Positions 30,701 to 41,184 of a DNA stretch of 64,000 nucleotides are shown piece by piece. The stretch spans positions 146,874 to 210,873 of the forward strand of contig CAIJOB010000015.1 in assembly GCA_903822175.1 (NCBI GenBank), read 5' to 3'. Under the pieces are notes generated by a model, which worked only from the letters and a program-made list of their open reading frames with translations, had not been told where the DNA came from and made no database searches. Positions within the stretch are counted from its first letter, which is position 1. Every line of letters starts with the position of its first letter. A program made the position numbers and the translations under genes. The DNA comes from an uncultured Alphaproteobacteria bacterium (lineage in GTDB: Bacteria > Pseudomonadota > Alphaproteobacteria > Caulobacterales > Caulobacteraceae).

Positions 30701-32091
30701 AGGTTCACCCAGTTGCCGTGGAAGCCGAAGGGCACCCTTCGGGGCATTTGCGCCACCGCGATGGGACCGCGGGCGACGTCCTGAGCCTCAAAGACCGCGA
30801 AGTCGCTGCGGTCTTCGCCGGCGCGGTAGATCACCGCGGTGATCCAGCCGTCGCCTTCGGGCGCGTCCGCCGAGCGCGGAACGAACACCGGCTCTGAGGT
30901 CGCGTCGCCCGCGTCCAGTTCGTAGACCTGCCGCTTGCCGGACGTCAGGTCCAGGTGAGCGATGGCGTTCAGGCGCACGCCGGCGCGGCCCGACGGGTCG
31001 GCGGCATACCAGCCGTGACGGTGCTTCAGCGTCTCGACGCGCGGGTCGACGCGCGGGAACTCGCCGTCGAGGTCGTCCAGCGTCTCTTCCTTGATCGCAT
31101 CGGAATTGCCGGCCAGGTCGAAGGTCCAGCGCACCAGCTTGGCGGCCGCCTTGTCGCCGGGCGAGCCGTCGGCCTTGGGGAACAGCGGGGCCACGTTGTA
31201 GCGCATGACGTCGCAATGGAGCTTGTCGCCGTCTTCCCAGGAATTGAGCGGGTGGAAGACGTAGCAGGCCGGCGCGTTGAACCAGCGGATCGAGCCGACA
31301 TCGCCGTCGCGGCGCATGACGCCCACGTGGCTGCCCTTGTCCGGCTCCCAGGCGAACGGCGGCAGGCCCTTCATGGCGCGTTCCAGGCTGCCGGTCAGCG
31401 GCATGATCGGGAACAGCACGTGGTTTTCGGTGACCATGAAGTCGTGGACCATGGCCGAGAACGGCGCCTGGAAATCGTCGCGGCGGACGACCGTGCCGTC
31501 GGCGGCGGTGACGCCATAGCTCATCCCGGCCGACAGCGGCATGTCACCGACCCCATAGCCGAACCAGATCATCTCACCGGTCTTGGGATCGATCTTCGGG
31601 TGGGCGGTGACGCGGCCCTTGTAGGGGCGGTCGTAGCCCTTCGATTCCAGTGTCCGCACGTCCATCTCGAAGGGATGGTGCGCCTCCTCCAGCGCCAGCA
31701 GCTTGCCGGCGTGGAACAGGATGTTGGTGTTGGCGACGCCGCCCTCGTTGCCCATGGCCATTGGGTCTGTGGTCATCGGATTGCCCATCGAGCCGAAGAG
31801 CGCGCGGCCATGCTCGTGCTCCAGCTCCCACTTGGGCGTGCGGACGTAGCGGTTGCGGTAGTGGACCTTGCCGTCCTCGACATAAAAGCCGTGGACCATC
31901 CCATCGCCGCCAAACCAGTGGTAGTGTTCCGGGTCCCGGGGCTCGAACTGCGGGTTGGGGCCGGTGCGGAACAGGGCGCCGCGCAGTCCTACCGGCATCT
32001 CGCCGGTGATCTTCAGGTCGAAGTCATCCTCGCTGCGAACCGGCGCGAAATTGCCGGCGAGATAGGGGTTGATGCGCACGTTTCCGTCCAT
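30697..32091 (-). CDS. Carotenoid/lignostilbene cleavage oxygenase
   Basis: A 464-residue non-haem iron dioxygenase of the carotenoid cleavage family, a seven-bladed propeller. The four iron-binding histidines can be placed at His164 (TAHPKID), His216 (MVHDFMV), His280 (YVFHPLNSWE) and His458 (FGFHGNWV). The early RTGPNPQFEP and HWFGGDGMVHGFYV motifs are typical. The closest functional classes cleave apocarotenoids or stilbenes such as resveratrol and lignostilbene; the sequence does not decide. It is divergent from a TetR gene with an AT-rich operator region between them, and an epoxide hydrolase lies beyond. Confidence 0.93.
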   Translation of the reverse strand: MDGNVRINPYLAGNFAPVRSEDDFDLKITGEMPVGLRGALFRTGPNPQFEPRDPEHYHWFGGDGMVHGFYVEDGKVHYRNRYVRTPKWELEHEHGRALFGSMGNPMTTDPMAMGNEGGVANTNILFHAGKLLALEEAHHPFEMDVRTLESKGYDRPYKGRVTAHPKIDPKTGEMIWFGYGVGDMPLSAGMSYGVTAADGTVVRRDDFQAPFSAMVHDFMVTENHVLFPIMPLTGSLERAMKGLPPFAWEPDKGSHVGVMRRDGDVGSIRWFNAPACYVFHPLNSWEDGDKLHCDVMRYNVAPLFPKADGSPGDKAAAKLVRWTFDLAGNSDAIKEETLDDLDGEFPRVDPRVETLKHRHGWYAADPSGRAGVRLNAIAHLDLTSGKRQVYELDAGDATSEPVFVPRSADAPEGDGWITAVIYRAGEDRSDFAVFEAQDVARGPIAVAQMPRRVPFGFHGNWVNL

Positions 32092-32123
32092 GTGCCCGCT
32101 CCAATGACGACTCTGGTTGAAAC

Positions 32124-32147
32124 TTACTGTGTAAATTTATTACGTAA
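32124..32147. promoter_or_regulatory. Putative operator region with TTAC/GTAA repeats
   Basis: TTAC-TGT-GTAA (32124-32134) and TTACGTAA (32140-32147), two palindromes 14.5 bp apart centre to centre, in the most AT-rich stretch of the divergent gap between the oxygenase and TetR genes. Likely binding site of the adjacent TetR protein. Confidence 0.5.
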
Positions 32148-32191
32148 AAAGTGGCGTTATGCAAGCCTTTTAGTGCAAGTCTGAGTCGAAC

Positions 32192-32791
32192 ATGCCTCGC
32201 GTACTCTCTGACACCGATGTTGCGGACTTCCGGGAGCGGCTTTGCGAAGCCGCCGAGCGGCTGTTCGCCGAGCGTGGCCCTGATGCGGTGACCATGCGCC
32301 AGCTGGCCGCCGAACTCGGCGTTTCACCGATGACGCCCTACCGCTACTTCGAGGACAAGGACGACATCCTGGCCGCGGTGCGGGCCAACGGCTTCACCCG
32401 TTTCGCGGTGGCGCTGGAGGCCGCGCGCGATGGCGCCAGCGGCGCGCGCGCCGTGGGCACGGCGGTGGGCGAGGCCTATGTGGCGTTCGCCGTCGAGAAC
32501 CCGCACGCCTACAAGCTGATGTTCGACTTCAACCAGCCGCACGCGGAGAAATATCCCGACCTGGTCGCCGCCGGGCTGCGCGCCCAGAAGACCATGACCG
32601 GCTACATCAAGGACGCCATGTCCGAAGGCCTGATGCAGGGCGACGCCGAGCAGATCGGCCTGATGAACTGGGCGGCGATCCACGGCGCGGTGATCCTGGA
32701 ACTGGCCGGCATGCTGCCGCCGGGCGGCGCGCGGAAGGTGTTCAGCGGCTTCGACACCGCGCTCATGCGCGGGCTGCGCCCCCAAGACTGA
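32192..32791 (+). CDS. TetR/AcrR family transcriptional regulator
   Basis: A 199-residue TetR protein. The DNA-binding domain is at about 10-60: AERLFAERGPDAVTMRQLAAE followed by LGVSPMTPYRYFEDKDDIL, in which the recognition helix carries MTPYRYF. The C-terminal domain (about 75-195) resembles the TetR_C_33/WHG type. It is divergent from the carotenoid-type oxygenase, separated by 100 bp with two TTAC/GTAA palindromes, and is followed 59 bp downstream by an epoxide hydrolase on the same strand. It probably controls this small locus; inducer unknown. Confidence 0.92.
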   Translation: MPRVLSDTDVADFRERLCEAAERLFAERGPDAVTMRQLAAELGVSPMTPYRYFEDKDDILAAVRANGFTRFAVALEAARDGASGARAVGTAVGEAYVAFAVENPHAYKLMFDFNQPHAEKYPDLVAAGLRAQKTMTGYIKDAMSEGLMQGDAEQIGLMNWAAIHGAVILELAGMLPPGGARKVFSGFDTALMRGLRPQD

Positions 32792-32850
32792 CGCGGCTTG
32801 ACCGCCTCGGCCGCAAGTCCGAAGTGTCCTTCCCATCCGGGAGGCGCGCG

Positions 32851-33999
32851 ATGTCCGATATTAAGCCGTTCGAGGTGAGCTGGAGCGAGGCCCAGGTCGA
32901 GGCCGTGCTGGGCCAGGTCCGCGCCTATCCCTGGCCGCCGATGCCGGAGGTTCCCGATGGCTGGGCCTATGGCTGCGACGGCGCCTGGCTGAAGGGGCTC
33001 TGCGAGCACTGGACGAAAGCCTACGACTGGCGCGCGGCCGTCGCCGACCTCAACCGCTTCCCGCAGTTCACCGCGCGGATCGAGGACTACGATATCCACT
33101 TCCTGCATGTGGTGGGCGAGGCCGGCGGCAAGCGGCCGCTGATCGTCACCCACGGCTGGCCGGGCAGTCACTACGAGTTCTGGCAGGCGATCGAGAAGCT
33201 GGCCTTCCCCAGCCGCTTCGGCGGCCAGGCGTCCGACGCCTTCGACGTCGTGGTCCCGTCCCTGCCCGGCTTCGGCTTTTCCTCCAAGCCCAAGCGCCCC
33301 ATCGGCCAGCGCACCACCGCGCGGCTGTTCAACGCCCTGATGACCCAGGTCCTGGGTTACGAGACCTACCTCGCCCAGGGCGGCGACTGGGGCGCGATGG
33401 TCACCTCCTGGCTCGGCCGCGACCATGGGGCCCACGCCAAGGCGATCCACCTCAACATGCTGGGCTTTCGCCCCCATGGCGGGCCGCAGGGCGAGGCCGA
33501 GGTCGCCTGGGCGCAGAAGCAGGCGATGATGATGGACATCATGGGCGCCTATTTCCGCCTGCAGGTCTCCAAGCCGCAGTCGATCGCCTGGATGGGCGCG
33601 GGCAATCCGGTGGGCCAGGCCGCCTGGATCTGCGAGCGGTTCCACGACTGGTCGGACCTCTCGAGCAAGGACCTCGACGCGGCCTACGGCAAGGACCGGC
33701 TGCTGACCAACATCATGCTCTATGTGATGACCGACAGCTTCGCGACCGGCGCTTGGTACTACCGGGGCCTGGTGGAAGAAGGCGGCCTGGCCTTCGAGCC
33801 CGGCGAGCGTCTGGAAACGCCCACCGCCTTCGCCAATTTCCCCGGCGAGCCGCTCTATCAGGCGCCGCCCCGGTCCTTCGCCGAGCGCGCCTACAACATC
33901 ACCCGCTGGACCGACATGCCGAGCGGCGGCCACTTCGCGGCAATGGAAGAACCGGACCTCTACGTTGACGAGGTGCGGGACTGGGCGCGGGAAGCATAG
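32851..33999 (+). CDS. Epoxide hydrolase (EHN domain alpha/beta hydrolase)
   Basis: A 382-residue epoxide hydrolase. The N-terminal EHN domain (about 1-95) has the pattern WSEAQVEAVLGQVRAYPWPP; the hydrolase core has the oxyanion motif HGWPGS at 101-106, the nucleophile Asp179 in QGGDWGA, and the C-terminal catalytic histidine in GGHFAAMEEPDLY. These match the juvenile-hormone/microsomal epoxide hydrolase group. ATG 32851 is chosen since GGGAGG lies 7-12 bases before it. It lies directly after the TetR gene, perhaps in one transcript, and could act on an epoxide formed in the same pathway as the oxygenase product. Confidence 0.92.
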   Translation: MSDIKPFEVSWSEAQVEAVLGQVRAYPWPPMPEVPDGWAYGCDGAWLKGLCEHWTKAYDWRAAVADLNRFPQFTARIEDYDIHFLHVVGEAGGKRPLIVTHGWPGSHYEFWQAIEKLAFPSRFGGQASDAFDVVVPSLPGFGFSSKPKRPIGQRTTARLFNALMTQVLGYETYLAQGGDWGAMVTSWLGRDHGAHAKAIHLNMLGFRPHGGPQGEAEVAWAQKQAMMMDIMGAYFRLQVSKPQSIAWMGAGNPVGQAAWICERFHDWSDLSSKDLDAAYGKDRLLTNIMLYVMTDSFATGAWYYRGLVEEGGLAFEPGERLETPTAFANFPGEPLYQAPPRSFAERAYNITRWTDMPSGGHFAAMEEPDLYVDEVRDWAREA

Positions 34000-34044
34000 G
34001 CACGGGACCTTGCGGATAGGACGCTGAGAACCTCCGGCGAACCG

Positions 34045-34833
34045 TCAGTGCAGGGTTACATCCGGGTATTCATTGGCCGCCGCGGTGGGGTCCGCGGCCA
34101 GTCGCGGAAGAGGCGCGTTTGCGTCCAGCAGCCCCAGCTGCGCGCACGCCTGATAGGTGTTGGAAACACGCAAGATCCAGGCTTGCGCCTTGGCGTCGTC
34201 GATGCGGGTTGTCGCCTTGATCTTGAACATCAGCTGCTTGGAGTGAATGTCCGCCAAGGTGCTGCGCACCTGCTCCTGTTCAATCCTGGCGATCAGGTCC
34301 AGCCGCTGCGGCAGCGGCAAAGTCGTGCGGTTGTTCAGAAGGTTTAGTGTGGCGACCTGCACAAACTCGTCCCCCGCATTTCCTGAGACAACGGCGGCCG
34401 CCGAGTAGGCGCGGGCGTAGAGAGCGCTCATCGAGGGGGTCATGTGGGCGGCCGTGCCATCGGCTTCCACACCTTTCCAGACCTGATCTTCGTAGTATCG
34501 GGAGGGTACAATGTAGGCCTTTTCGCCGAGCGCCCGGCTGTGCATCGGCGGCAATGGTTGCCATTCGCCCGCGCCAGACAGAAGTGCGGCCTTCAGCGTG
34601 GTCAGGCGACGGTCCAGACATGGGGTCAGCATCGAGCGTTCAAGGGCGAACATGTAGTCCATACCGAGTTCCCGTCTCATCCGGGTTTCGGCGGTATCGA
34701 CCCGCTCCATCCAGTGCAGCGTCTCGACCGTCTGTTCAGCGCCAAGGGCGGTCAGTACGCCGATGACGATGATGGCGTACTCCTTCAGAAACGCCCGCCA
34801 GCCGTGCCACGGCTTCGGTTTGTGAATTTCCAT
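34045..34833 (-). CDS. Membrane-anchored hypothetical protein
   Basis: A 262-residue protein with a single membrane segment near residues 18-34 (FLKEYAIIVIGVLTALGAEQ), preceded by a short tryptophan/lysine-rich cytoplasmic start (KPKPWHGWRA). The long C-terminal part is probably periplasmic and helical, with two cysteines. Proteins with the same W-x-x-FLKEYxIIVIGVLTALGAEQ start are common in Caulobacter and Sphingomonas, with no known function. ATG 34833 gives exactly that start. Divergent from the threonine dehydratase gene, 127 bp away. Confidence 0.75.
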   Translation of the reverse strand: MEIHKPKPWHGWRAFLKEYAIIVIGVLTALGAEQTVETLHWMERVDTAETRMRRELGMDYMFALERSMLTPCLDRRLTTLKAALLSGAGEWQPLPPMHSRALGEKAYIVPSRYYEDQVWKGVEADGTAAHMTPSMSALYARAYSAAAVVSGNAGDEFVQVATLNLLNNRTTLPLPQRLDLIARIEQEQVRSTLADIHSKQLMFKIKATTRIDDAKAQAWILRVSNTYQACAQLGLLDANAPLPRLAADPTAAANEYPDVTLH

Positions 34834-34960
34834 TGCGCCCCCCGACGACCCTGGGCTTGGCGTACCACAGATCGCCGGGCGGCCGCACCGGTCGGGAGCC
34901 TGATCGCCAGTGGCGTTCCCGGCGGGCTGCTGGTAGTTGGCGCCGCGAAGGAGCCGCTGC

Positions 34961-35941
34961 ATGTCCGCCATTGTTCCCCCTGTCCGCCCCATCACGCTTG
35001 CCGAGATCGAGGCGGCGCGCGGACGGATCGCCGGGACCTGCGTGCGCACGCCGCTGGTCCGCCTGGAGCTGGGCCCGGATTTCCCGGACATCCGGCTGAA
35101 GCTGGAGAACCTGCAGCCGATCAACGCCTACAAGCTGCGGGGCGCCGCGAACGCGGTGGCGATGCTCTCCGACGCCGAGCGCGCCAAGGGCGTCTGGACG
35201 ATCAGCGCCGGCAACGCGGGCCAGGGCGTGGCCTATGCGGCGCGCAAGGCCGGCGTCCCCTGCACCGTCGTCGCCATCGAGACCGCGCCCACCGCGAAGC
35301 TGGAGCGGATGCGGGCGCTCGGCGCCAAGCTGGTGCTGGTGAGCTATGAGGGCGCCTGGAACGCGCTGGACGACCGCGCCTATCCCGGCGTCGAGGGGAC
35401 TTTCATCCACCCGTTCGACGACGACAACTTCATCGCCGGCCACGCGACCATGGGGCTGGAGATCATGGAGGACGCGCCGGACACCGTGGCGGTGATCTGC
35501 GGCGTCGGCGGCGGCGGCCTGATCACCGGGGTCGGCAGCGCGGTGAAGGCGAAGAACCCCGCCATCAAGCTGTGGGCCGCAGAACCGGATACCGCAGCCC
35601 CGCTGTCGCGCTCGCTCGCCGCCGGATCGCCGCAGCGGTTCCCGGAGTGGGAGGCTTCCTTCGTCGACGGCGCCGGCGGCCAGAGCGTCTTCCCGCGCAT
35701 GTACGAGCGCATGACGCCGCTGGTGGACGGCGCCATCGTCGTGACCCTGGACGAGACCCGCCGCGCCATGCGGCTGATGGCCGAGAAGGCGCGGATCATC
35801 GCCGAGGGCGCGGGCTGCCTGCCGCTGGCGGCCGCCCTCACCGGCAAGGCCGGAAGCGAAGGTCCGATCGTCTGCGTAGTCAGTGGCGGCAATATCGACA
35901 TCTCGACCTTCTGCGAGATCATGGCCGCGACGGCGGGCTGA
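34961..35941 (+). CDS. Threonine/serine dehydratase, PLP-dependent
   Basis: A 326-residue fold-type II PLP enzyme that deaminates threonine to 2-oxobutyrate (or serine to pyruvate). The PLP lysine is Lys58 in NAYKLRGA; the phosphate-binding glycine loop is CGVGGGGLITG near residue 180, and SGGNID is at the C-terminus. It has no ACT regulatory domain, so it is the short catabolic or serine-racemase-like type rather than IlvA. AAGGAG seven bases before ATG 34961 fixes the start. A threonine aldolase gene follows 8 bp after its stop, so the two form an operon for threonine breakdown. Confidence 0.92.
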   Translation: MSAIVPPVRPITLAEIEAARGRIAGTCVRTPLVRLELGPDFPDIRLKLENLQPINAYKLRGAANAVAMLSDAERAKGVWTISAGNAGQGVAYAARKAGVPCTVVAIETAPTAKLERMRALGAKLVLVSYEGAWNALDDRAYPGVEGTFIHPFDDDNFIAGHATMGLEIMEDAPDTVAVICGVGGGGLITGVGSAVKAKNPAIKLWAAEPDTAAPLSRSLAAGSPQRFPEWEASFVDGAGGQSVFPRMYERMTPLVDGAIVVTLDETRRAMRLMAEKARIIAEGAGCLPLAAALTGKAGSEGPIVCVVSGGNIDISTFCEIMAATAG

Positions 35942-35949
35942 CCGGCGCC

Positions 35950-37985
<2,036 letters not shown>

Positions 37986-37998
37986 TCACACTCAAACC

Positions 37999-38015
37999 CC
38001 TGACGGAGCGTCAGG
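37999..38015. promoter_or_regulatory. Palindrome CCTGACG-GAG-CGTCAGG
   Basis: Perfect 7-3-7 inverted repeat in the divergent gap between the nitronate monooxygenase and a methyltransferase gene. No T-run follows, so an operator is likelier than a terminator. Confidence 0.45.
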
Positions 38016-38066
38016 CAAGCGCCGCGTGATTTGGCGGCGGGCGCCTCCAGGCGCTAAGCACGGCTC

Positions 38067-38825
38067 ATGACACCTAAGGGCGGCGACTTCGACTACGACA
38101 CCCACGGCGGCGGCTATGCGCAGCGCAGGCGGCCGGACCCGCGCATCGAGGCGATGGTCCACGCCGCGCTCGGCGACGCGAAGACGGTGCTCAATGTCGG
38201 CGCGGGCGCGGGCTCCTACGAGCCGCTGGATCGCCGGGTCATCGCCATCGAGCCCTCCGCCGCCATGCGCGCACAACGGCCGCCGGACCGCCCGGCGATC
38301 ATCGGCTTCGCCGAGCAACTGCCGCTGGACGATCAGTCGGTGGACGCGGCCATGGCCATGTACACCGTCCACCAGTGGGCCGACCTCGACGCCGGCCTGG
38401 CCGAACTGCGCCGGGTGACGCGCGGGCCGATCGTCGTGATGGCCGGCGACGCCGACGCCTTCGACCGGCTGTGGGTCACCGACTACGCGCCGGAATTGCT
38501 GGCCGCCGAGGCCAAACGCACGGCGTCGATGTCCTATATCGCCGAGCGGATCGGGACGCACAGCGAGGTGCTGAACGTGCCCATCCCGTTAGACTGCACG
38601 GACGGCTTTCTGGAGGCCTTCTACGGTCGCCCCGAACGCCTGCTCGACCCTGCAGTCCGCAAGGCCCAGTCGTCCTGGGGCTTCATCGGCGAGGGCGTCG
38701 AGGCGCGGTTCGTCGAGACTCTTTCAAAGGACCTGGCCTCCGGGCGCTGGGACGAACGCTACGGCCACCTGCGCACCCAGCGCACGTTCGAGGGCGCGCT
38801 GCGGCTGATCGTCGGGCGCCCCTGA
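38067..38825 (+). CDS. Class I SAM-dependent methyltransferase
   Basis: A 252-residue methyltransferase of the Methyltransf_11/UbiE-like group. Motif I is VLNVGAGAGSYEP near residue 45, motif II ends VIAIEPSAAM, and the QLPLDDQSVDAAMAMYTVHQWAD segment is the usual post-II/motif IV region. The C-terminal part is variable, as is normal for small-molecule methyltransferases, and the substrate cannot be named. It starts at ATG 38067, is divergent from the nitronate monooxygenase, and ends at a long inverted repeat before accA. Confidence 0.87.
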   Translation: MTPKGGDFDYDTHGGGYAQRRRPDPRIEAMVHAALGDAKTVLNVGAGAGSYEPLDRRVIAIEPSAAMRAQRPPDRPAIIGFAEQLPLDDQSVDAAMAMYTVHQWADLDAGLAELRRVTRGPIVVMAGDADAFDRLWVTDYAPELLAAEAKRTASMSYIAERIGTHSEVLNVPIPLDCTDGFLEAFYGRPERLLDPAVRKAQSSWGFIGEGVEARFVETLSKDLASGRWDERYGHLRTQRTFEGALRLIVGRP

Positions 38826-38838
38826 GGCCAGCTCAATC

Positions 38839-38963
38839 TCGTCATTCCCGGGCTTGTCCCGGGAACCCATGATCGCGATGGGTGCAGAAGGAAGCGCGGC
38901 GCCGCCGGACTCGCCCTTCACCGCGGAGTTCATAGATTCCCGGGACAAGCCCGGGAATGACGA
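38839..38963. repeat. Intergenic inverted repeat C (TCATTCCCGGG type)
   Basis: Two perfect 27-bp arms, 38839-38865 and 38937-38963, each containing the internal palindrome TCCCGGGCTTGTCCCGGGA, separated by 71 bp. It lies between the convergent methyltransferase and accA genes. This short element is widespread between genes of alphaproteobacteria; its sequence differs from family A/B/D/E. Confidence 0.82.
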
Positions 38964-38984
38964 TCGAAATGAAAGCTATGGAGC

Positions 38985-39947
38985 CTACTGCAGGCCGGTG
39001 CGGCCGATGGCGTAGAAGCGGTCGGCGCGCTGCTTGCGCAGCTCGTCGGGCGTCAGGCCTTCCAGGGCCTTCAGCTCTGCTTCCACCGCGTCGCCCACCG
39101 CCTTGAGCGTCGCTTCCGGGTCGGAATGGGCGCCGCCGGGCGGCTCTGGAATGATCTTGTCGACGATCTTCAGGCCCAGCAGGTCCTGAGCGGTGATCTT
39201 CATGGCCTTGGCCGCCGCGTCCGGTGTCTGGGCGCCGCGCCAGATGATCGAGTTCGCGCCCTCCGGCGAGATCACCATGTAGATGGCGTGCTCCAGGATC
39301 AGCACCCGGTTGCCGCAGGCGATGGCGATGGCGCCGCCCGAGGCCCCTTCGCCGGTGATCACCGCCACCATGGGCACGCCCAGCATCAGAGCCTTTTCCG
39401 TGGACCGCGCGATCGCCTCGGCGACGCCGCGCTCCTCCGATGCGACGCCCGGATAGGCGCCGGGCGTGTCGACGAAGGTGATGATCGGCAGGTTGAAGCG
39501 CTCGGCCAGTTCCATCAGGCGGATCGCCTTGCGGTAGCCCTCGGGCCGGGCGTAGCCGAAGTTGTGCTTCACGCGGGTGACGGTGTCGCGGCCCTTCTCG
39601 GTGCCCATCACCACCACGGGGCGGCCGCGGAACCGGGCCAGTCCGCCCATGATTGCCTGGTCGTCGGCGAAGGTGCGGTCGCCCTTCAGCTCGACGAACT
39701 CCTCGATCAGGCCCTCGGCGTAGTCCACAAAGTGCGGGCGGTCGGGATGGCGCGCCACCTGGGTCTTCTGCCAGGCGTCGAGATGGGCATAGGCCTCGCG
39801 GCGCATTTCCTGGGCGCGGGCGCGGAGCGCCTCGATCTCGGCGTCGAAATTGCCGGCGGCCGAGGTCTCCGACAGTTTGGACAGCTCCTCGATTTTGGTC
39901 TCGATGTCGGCGATCGGCCGCTCGAACTCGAGGTAATGCACAGCCAT
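38985..39947 (-). CDS. accA: Acetyl-CoA carboxylase carboxyltransferase subunit alpha
   Basis: A 320-residue AccA, which with AccD transfers carboxyl from biotin to acetyl-CoA in the first step of fatty-acid synthesis. Family markers: the helical N-terminus LEFERPIADIETKIEEL, GRDTVTRVKHNFGYARPEGYRKA, the acyl-CoA pocket FVDTPGAYPGVASEERG, and TGEGASGGAIAIACGNRV. Typical length. It lies in the conserved order accA, xerD, hypothetical, aroK, aroB, CNNM/CorC, but a glycine-zipper gene is inserted between accA and xerD here. Confidence 0.97.
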   Translation of the reverse strand: MAVHYLEFERPIADIETKIEELSKLSETSAAGNFDAEIEALRARAQEMRREAYAHLDAWQKTQVARHPDRPHFVDYAEGLIEEFVELKGDRTFADDQAIMGGLARFRGRPVVVMGTEKGRDTVTRVKHNFGYARPEGYRKAIRLMELAERFNLPIITFVDTPGAYPGVASEERGVAEAIARSTEKALMLGVPMVAVITGEGASGGAIAIACGNRVLILEHAIYMVISPEGANSIIWRGAQTPDAAAKAMKITAQDLLGLKIVDKIIPEPPGGAHSDPEATLKAVGDAVEAELKALEGLTPDELRKQRADRFYAIGRTGLQ

Positions 39948-40142
39948 TTTCGGGAACTTGATCCTTGTCGAAGCGGGCCGGAAATTAGGCGGGATGGCCT
40001 CCGGTCACAAGAGCACGCCACAAGAGCGCGGCGATCTCGCGCCAAGTTCCGCCCGGTAGGCGGCCCTCCGTCGTTGTTTCAGGTTCATGCAACCACTTTC
40101 GGAGATCGCGGGTTGTTGGGGCCGAGAAACTGGAGACACCCC

Positions 40143-41006
40143 ATGAACACCGCCCTTCGAATCGGCATGGCCTCGGTTCTGGCGCTGGCCACCGCCGCGC
40201 CGGCCTTTGCCCAACAGCCGCAATATCAGCCCAACCAATATCAGCGCGATCCGCAGGACCAGCCGCCGCCTGGCCCGCAGTACCAGCAGACCGCGCCCTC
40301 GGCGCAGGACCAGCAGCAATACCAGCAGGACCGCCGCGACTATGAGGCCCGCAAGGACGCGTACGACGCCCGAAAGGATGCCTACGACGCGCGCCGCGAC
40401 AACTACGAGGCCAGCCGCGCCGACTATCAGGCCGCGCGCGTCGAGTACGACCGCCGCCATGACCAGTGGGAGCGCGCCCGGGCCGACTATGACGCCCGCT
40501 ACGGCTACGGCGCCTACATCCGCGTCTATGGCCCGGCCCCGGCCTGGGACACCGGCCGCTGGGGTCCCTATGCGGCTGGCGACTACGGCCGCCCGACGGC
40601 CTATGTGGCGCCGGGTCCGGTGGAATGCCGCAATGACCACAGCGCCGCCACCGCCGGCACCATCCTGGGCGCCATCGCCGGCGCGGCGCTCGGCTCCAAC
40701 ATCGCCGCCTCAGGCCACCGCACCGCGGGGTCGATCCTGGGCGGCGTCGTCGGCGCCGGCATCGGCGGCTCGGTGGGCCACGCCCACGACCGCTACCTCT
40801 GCGACAGCCGCGGGCCGTATTACGGCTACAACGAGACGATCGAGTACCGCGAGGCGCGCGACTTCCGCAGCGGGCAATACGACTACGCCTACTACAACCG
40901 CATGCACTGCCGCCTGGCCCCGGCCCCGGTCGACCCCTACGGCCGCGATGTGCGCTACGTCCGCGTCTGCCCCGACGCCGACGGCCGCTATCGGATCACC
41001 GGCTAA
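40143..41006 (+). CDS. Exported glycine-zipper protein with Tyr/Arg-rich repeats
   Basis: A 287-residue envelope protein. After a signal peptide of about 24 residues (ends APAFAQ) comes a glutamine/proline/tyrosine-rich stretch, then near-repeats of YDARKDAYDAR type (about residues 65-120) likely to form a charged coiled or helical segment. Residues about 165-220 form a glycine-zipper two-helix segment (GTILGAIAGAALGSN, GSILGGVVGAGIGGSVG), which in this family inserts in a membrane. The C-terminus has four cysteines in a YYGY/YNRMHCRL region. A similar, shorter protein is encoded at 54573. Function unknown. A terminator follows. Confidence 0.8.
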   Translation: MNTALRIGMASVLALATAAPAFAQQPQYQPNQYQRDPQDQPPPGPQYQQTAPSAQDQQQYQQDRRDYEARKDAYDARKDAYDARRDNYEASRADYQAARVEYDRRHDQWERARADYDARYGYGAYIRVYGPAPAWDTGRWGPYAAGDYGRPTAYVAPGPVECRNDHSAATAGTILGAIAGAALGSNIAASGHRTAGSILGGVVGAGIGGSVGHAHDRYLCDSRGPYYGYNETIEYREARDFRSGQYDYAYYNRMHCRLAPAPVDPYGRDVRYVRVCPDADGRYRITG

Positions 41007-41034
41007 CGCCTGATCCGAGCTCTGGAGAGCTGGG

Positions 41035-41060
41035 AGGCCGCCTCGCGAGAGGCGGCCTTT
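41035..41060 (+). terminator. Terminator-like hairpin after the glycine-zipper gene
   Basis: A 10-bp perfect stem AGGCCGCCTC / GAGGCGGCCT with loop GCGA, followed by TTT and then C; the T-run is short. 28 bp after the stop codon. Confidence 0.65.
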
Positions 41061-41071
41061 CGGCTGTTTGC

Positions 41072-41181
41072 CTCCTCTCCCCACGCGAAGCGTAGAGGGA
41101 GAAGATCGAGGAGAGGGAAAGGCCGCCGCGCCGCCCTCTCCCTACCCTCTCCCTCTCTTCGCTGCGCTCGGGGGAGAGGAG
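41072..41181. repeat. Intergenic inverted repeat, copy D
   Basis: Outer arms CTCCTCTCCCC (41072-41082) and GGGGAGAGGAG (41171-41181) are perfect; within them each arm has ACGCGAAGCGTAGAGGGAGA-like sequence that pairs with TCTCCCTCTCTTCGCTGCGCT on the other side. It lies between the convergent glycine-zipper and xerD genes. Same family as copies A, B and E. Confidence 0.72.
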
Positions 41182-41184
41182 ATT

